Positions 62,150 to 64,000 of a stretch of DNA of 64,000 nt are shown here, in pieces. The first letter of the stretch is position 1; each line of letters opens with the position of its first letter. The notes under the pieces were generated by a model that saw only the letters and a program-made list of their open reading frames with translations, had not been told where the DNA came from and ran no database searches. Origin of the DNA: Micromonospora matsumotoense (GTDB lineage: Bacteria > Actinomycetota > Actinomycetes > Mycobacteriales > Micromonosporaceae); contig NZ_FMCU01000003.1 in the NCBI RefSeq assembly GCF_900091525.1, positions 310,001-374,000 on the forward strand, given 5' to 3'. The translations under genes and the position numbers were made by a program.

Positions 62150-62235
62150 TCGCTGGTCGCGCTTGGGTAACAGCTGGTCCCGGCCGCGCCGCGCCACAGT
62201 GGCGATCGGGCGCACCGGGCCGTAACGTGCGCGAC

Positions 62236-64000
62236 ATGGCCTTTCGGACGTGGGGCAGACTGCTGCTCACCGCACTCGGGGTGAGCATGTTGGCCGGGGC
62301 CGGCCAGCTGGGCATCGCGTACGGCTTCGGCATCGTCCGACTCACCGGCGATTTCCCCGACGTCAACCGGTGGCCGGCCCAGCTCGCCTGGGTCGGTTGG
62401 TTCGCGGTGACGGCTGCGGTGGTCGGCGCGGTCCTCACCGGCCGGCTCGTCCGCCGCGAGGGGTTGCCGCAGGACACCCCCGTGCAACTGGCGATCTCCG
62501 GGGCCGCCGCGCTCGGCGCGCTGGTCGTCGCCCCGCTGTGCATGCAGCCCGCGCGGGCTGTCGAGCTGAGCGCCGTCGACCCGGTCTGGGCGGTCGGCAT
62601 CTGCGCGGTCGCCGGGGCGGTGGTCGGCGCGGGTGCCGCGTCGGCCGTCCTGCTGCGCCCCCCGCTGGGCTGGAACGTCGCCCTGCTGGGCGGGGCGGTC
62701 TGGCTGGTCGCGCTCGTCTCGGCCGCGCCGGGGGTGCTCTCCACCGAGCCGCTGCGCACCGTACGCCTGGGCGTGCTGGAGCCGGCCTGGCTCGGCGCGG
62801 ACCGGGCGCAGCAGCTGGCGATGCTGCTGCTGCCCGTGGTCGCGCTGGTGGCTGGCGCGGTGACCGGCGGGCTGGCCCGCCGGCGGGGGCACGTCCCGCT
62901 GATCGGCGGGGCCGCCGGGGCGGCCGGCCCGGTGCTGCTCGCCTTCGCCTACCTGACCGCCGGGCCGGGCGACCCGGGGGACCGTTACCAGCTTGCCCCC
63001 TACTACGGCGCGCTGATCGCGGTCGCCACCGGCGCGCTCGGCTCGGTCGCCGCCACCCTGCTGCGGTGGCCGCTGCTGCCCGCCCGCCCCACCACCGGTG
63101 CGGGCGACGACGACACGGCGATCGAGCCGACCGACATCCTCGCGCCGCTGCCCACCGTGCCCGCCCCGCCCCGACCCGACCCGACCGAAGCCGTCTCCGC
63201 CGGAACCGCCTCGACCGGAACCGCCTCGACCGGAACCGCCTCGGACGAGCCGGCCACCGTGGAGCTGAGCGTTGCCGCCCGGACCGTCGACCCCGACCCG
63301 CCGGGCGCCGGGCGCACCCCGGCCCACTGGGACTGGCCGGATCCCGCCGCCACGGTCACCGACCGGCCGACGACCCGCCCCGTCACCCCGCCCCCGAGCG
63401 GACCGTCCCGGACCGGGTCGACCTCGACCGAGCCCACTCCCACCTGGCCCGCCCCGACCGGGCCGATCCCGACCGGGCCGAATCTGGCCGGGCCGAATCT
63501 GGCCGGGCCGGCCCAGGATGAACCGGCTTCGGCCGACCCGGCTCCGACCGGGCCGGGCCGGAGCGGACCGAGTCCGGCCAGGTCGGCGCGGGCCGAGAGC
63601 GCACCGATCGGCGCGAAGCAGCGGAAGGCGGCCACACCGCCCCCGGGGGATGAGCCCGTAGCCGCACCCAAGCCGCGGGTGAAGCGGACCACCCGGACCC
63701 GTCCCGCCACCGGCGTTCCGGTCGCCGACACCGGGCGACCCGAGCCCGATCCAGCGACCGGGGTGGGTAGCACGGAGGGGAACGAACCGGCCGTCACCGA
63801 GCCCGCCCCGACCGTCACCACCGGACCGGGCACCACCGAGTCCACCCGTCCGGGCACCGCCGGGCCGGGCACCGCCCGTCCCGATGCGGCGGCCGCCGGG
63901 GCGCTGCCGCCGGTGGCCGGGTTGCGGCACGTCTCGCCGGACGGTGTCGAGCGCACACCACGCCCCCGCCACCAACTGCCGGACCTGAGCGGTACGGGTG
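62236..64000 (+). CDS. Polytopic membrane protein with long Pro/Thr-rich tail, partial
   Basis: An open frame from ATG 62236 runs to the window end without a stop (at least 588 codons). The first ~270 residues have about seven or eight hydrophobic segments (for example LLLTALGVSMLAGAGQLGIAYGFG and LLLPVVALVAGAVTGGLA) separated by short loops. The rest is a low-complexity Pro/Thr/Ala/Arg tail with small repeats (GTAST; GPNLA). No catalytic motif was recognised. Such tails are typical of actinomycete envelope proteins of unknown role. The gene stands 86 bp after the cupin gene, apparently separate. Confidence 0.75.
   Translation, partial: MAFRTWGRLLLTALGVSMLAGAGQLGIAYGFGIVRLTGDFPDVNRWPAQLAWVGWFAVTAAVVGAVLTGRLVRREGLPQDTPVQLAISGAAALGALVVAPLCMQPARAVELSAVDPVWAVGICAVAGAVVGAGAASAVLLRPPLGWNVALLGGAVWLVALVSAAPGVLSTEPLRTVRLGVLEPAWLGADRAQQLAMLLLPVVALVAGAVTGGLARRRGHVPLIGGAAGAAGPVLLAFAYLTAGPGDPGDRYQLAPYYGALIAVATGALGSVAATLLRWPLLPARPTTGAGDDDTAIEPTDILAPLPTVPAPPRPDPTEAVSAGTASTGTASTGTASDEPATVELSVAARTVDPDPPGAGRTPAHWDWPDPAATVTDRPTTRPVTPPPSGPSRTGSTSTEPTPTWPAPTGPIPTGPNLAGPNLAGPAQDEPASADPAPTGPGRSGPSPARSARAESAPIGAKQRKAATPPPGDEPVAAPKPRVKRTTRTRPATGVPVADTGRPEPDPATGVGSTEGNEPAVTEPAPTVTTGPGTTESTRPGTAGPGTARPDAAAAGALPPVAGLRHVSPDGVERTPRPRHQLPDLSGTG
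63202..63246 (+). repeat. Three 15-bp in-frame repeats in the terminal gene
   Basis: GGAACCGCCTCGACC occurs at 63202 and 63217, with a variant at 63232; each encodes a GTAST-type pentapeptide in the disordered tail. Confidence 0.85.

Overview
The window is a very GC-rich actinobacterial chromosome segment. The best guess is Micromonosporaceae (a Micromonospora-like organism). The basis is a GuaB/GuaB3 pair, a WhiD-type Wbl protein beside a BldM-like regulator, a His-tailed GroEL1 behind groES, a complete Cvn conservon, many GTG/TTG starts and long Pro/Ala/Thr-rich tails. No rRNA, tRNA, CRISPR array, phage gene or intact insertion sequence was seen.

Region 1 (1-14000) is a conserved core block: a GMC oxidoreductase fragment, an LCP cell-wall ligase, an M1 metallopeptidase lipoprotein, guaB3-guaB, a DUF5319 protein, a BldM-like regulator with a degenerate receiver, whiD, and groES-groEL1 under a CIRCE-type promoter. 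A secreted CBM2-GH62 arabinofuranosidase with a CebR-like operator and a membrane-anchored sulfite-oxidase-fold enzyme sit between whiD and groEL1 and look like accessory insertions.

Region 2 (14000-25700) starts with a striking 75-bp palindromic element and a heptamerised 8-bp repeat. It continues with a THUMP-like methyltransferase, ybaK, a xylose-type ABC importer with its ROK regulator, a DUF4142 protein, and tsaD-rimI-tsaB (t6A tRNA modification). An XRE-type regulator gene follows that is broken by an in-frame TGA and a 1-nt frameshift.

Region 3 (25700-40450) holds ung, tsaE, an alpha/beta hydrolase, alr and nnr, a two-gene EspC-like/DUF1023 cassette, glmS, a Pro-rich MmpS-like protein, a class I/II aminotransferase, and rplM-rpsI-glmM. 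Ung and the broken regulator separate tsaE from tsaB.

Region 4 (40450-51330) is a nitrate-assimilation island: narK on the minus strand, then nasA, a BFD-type reductase, nirB, nirD and nnaR on the plus strand. GlnR-like boxes lie in front of narK and nasA. Between them sit a MazF-type toxin/RHH antitoxin pair with an apparently leaderless, operator-covered promoter, and a small methyltransferase.

Region 5 (51330-64000) contains a cvnABCD conservon divergent from an orphan branched-chain-amino-acid-type binding lipoprotein. Next is an ABC importer of the sulfonate/thiamine-precursor class, split into divergent arms and coupled to a luciferase-like monooxygenase and a cupin. The window ends inside a membrane protein gene with a long Pro/Thr-rich tail. 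The most promising candidates for something undescribed are the dispersed-looking palindrome, the conservon plus orphan binding protein, and the ABC-LLM-cupin locus.
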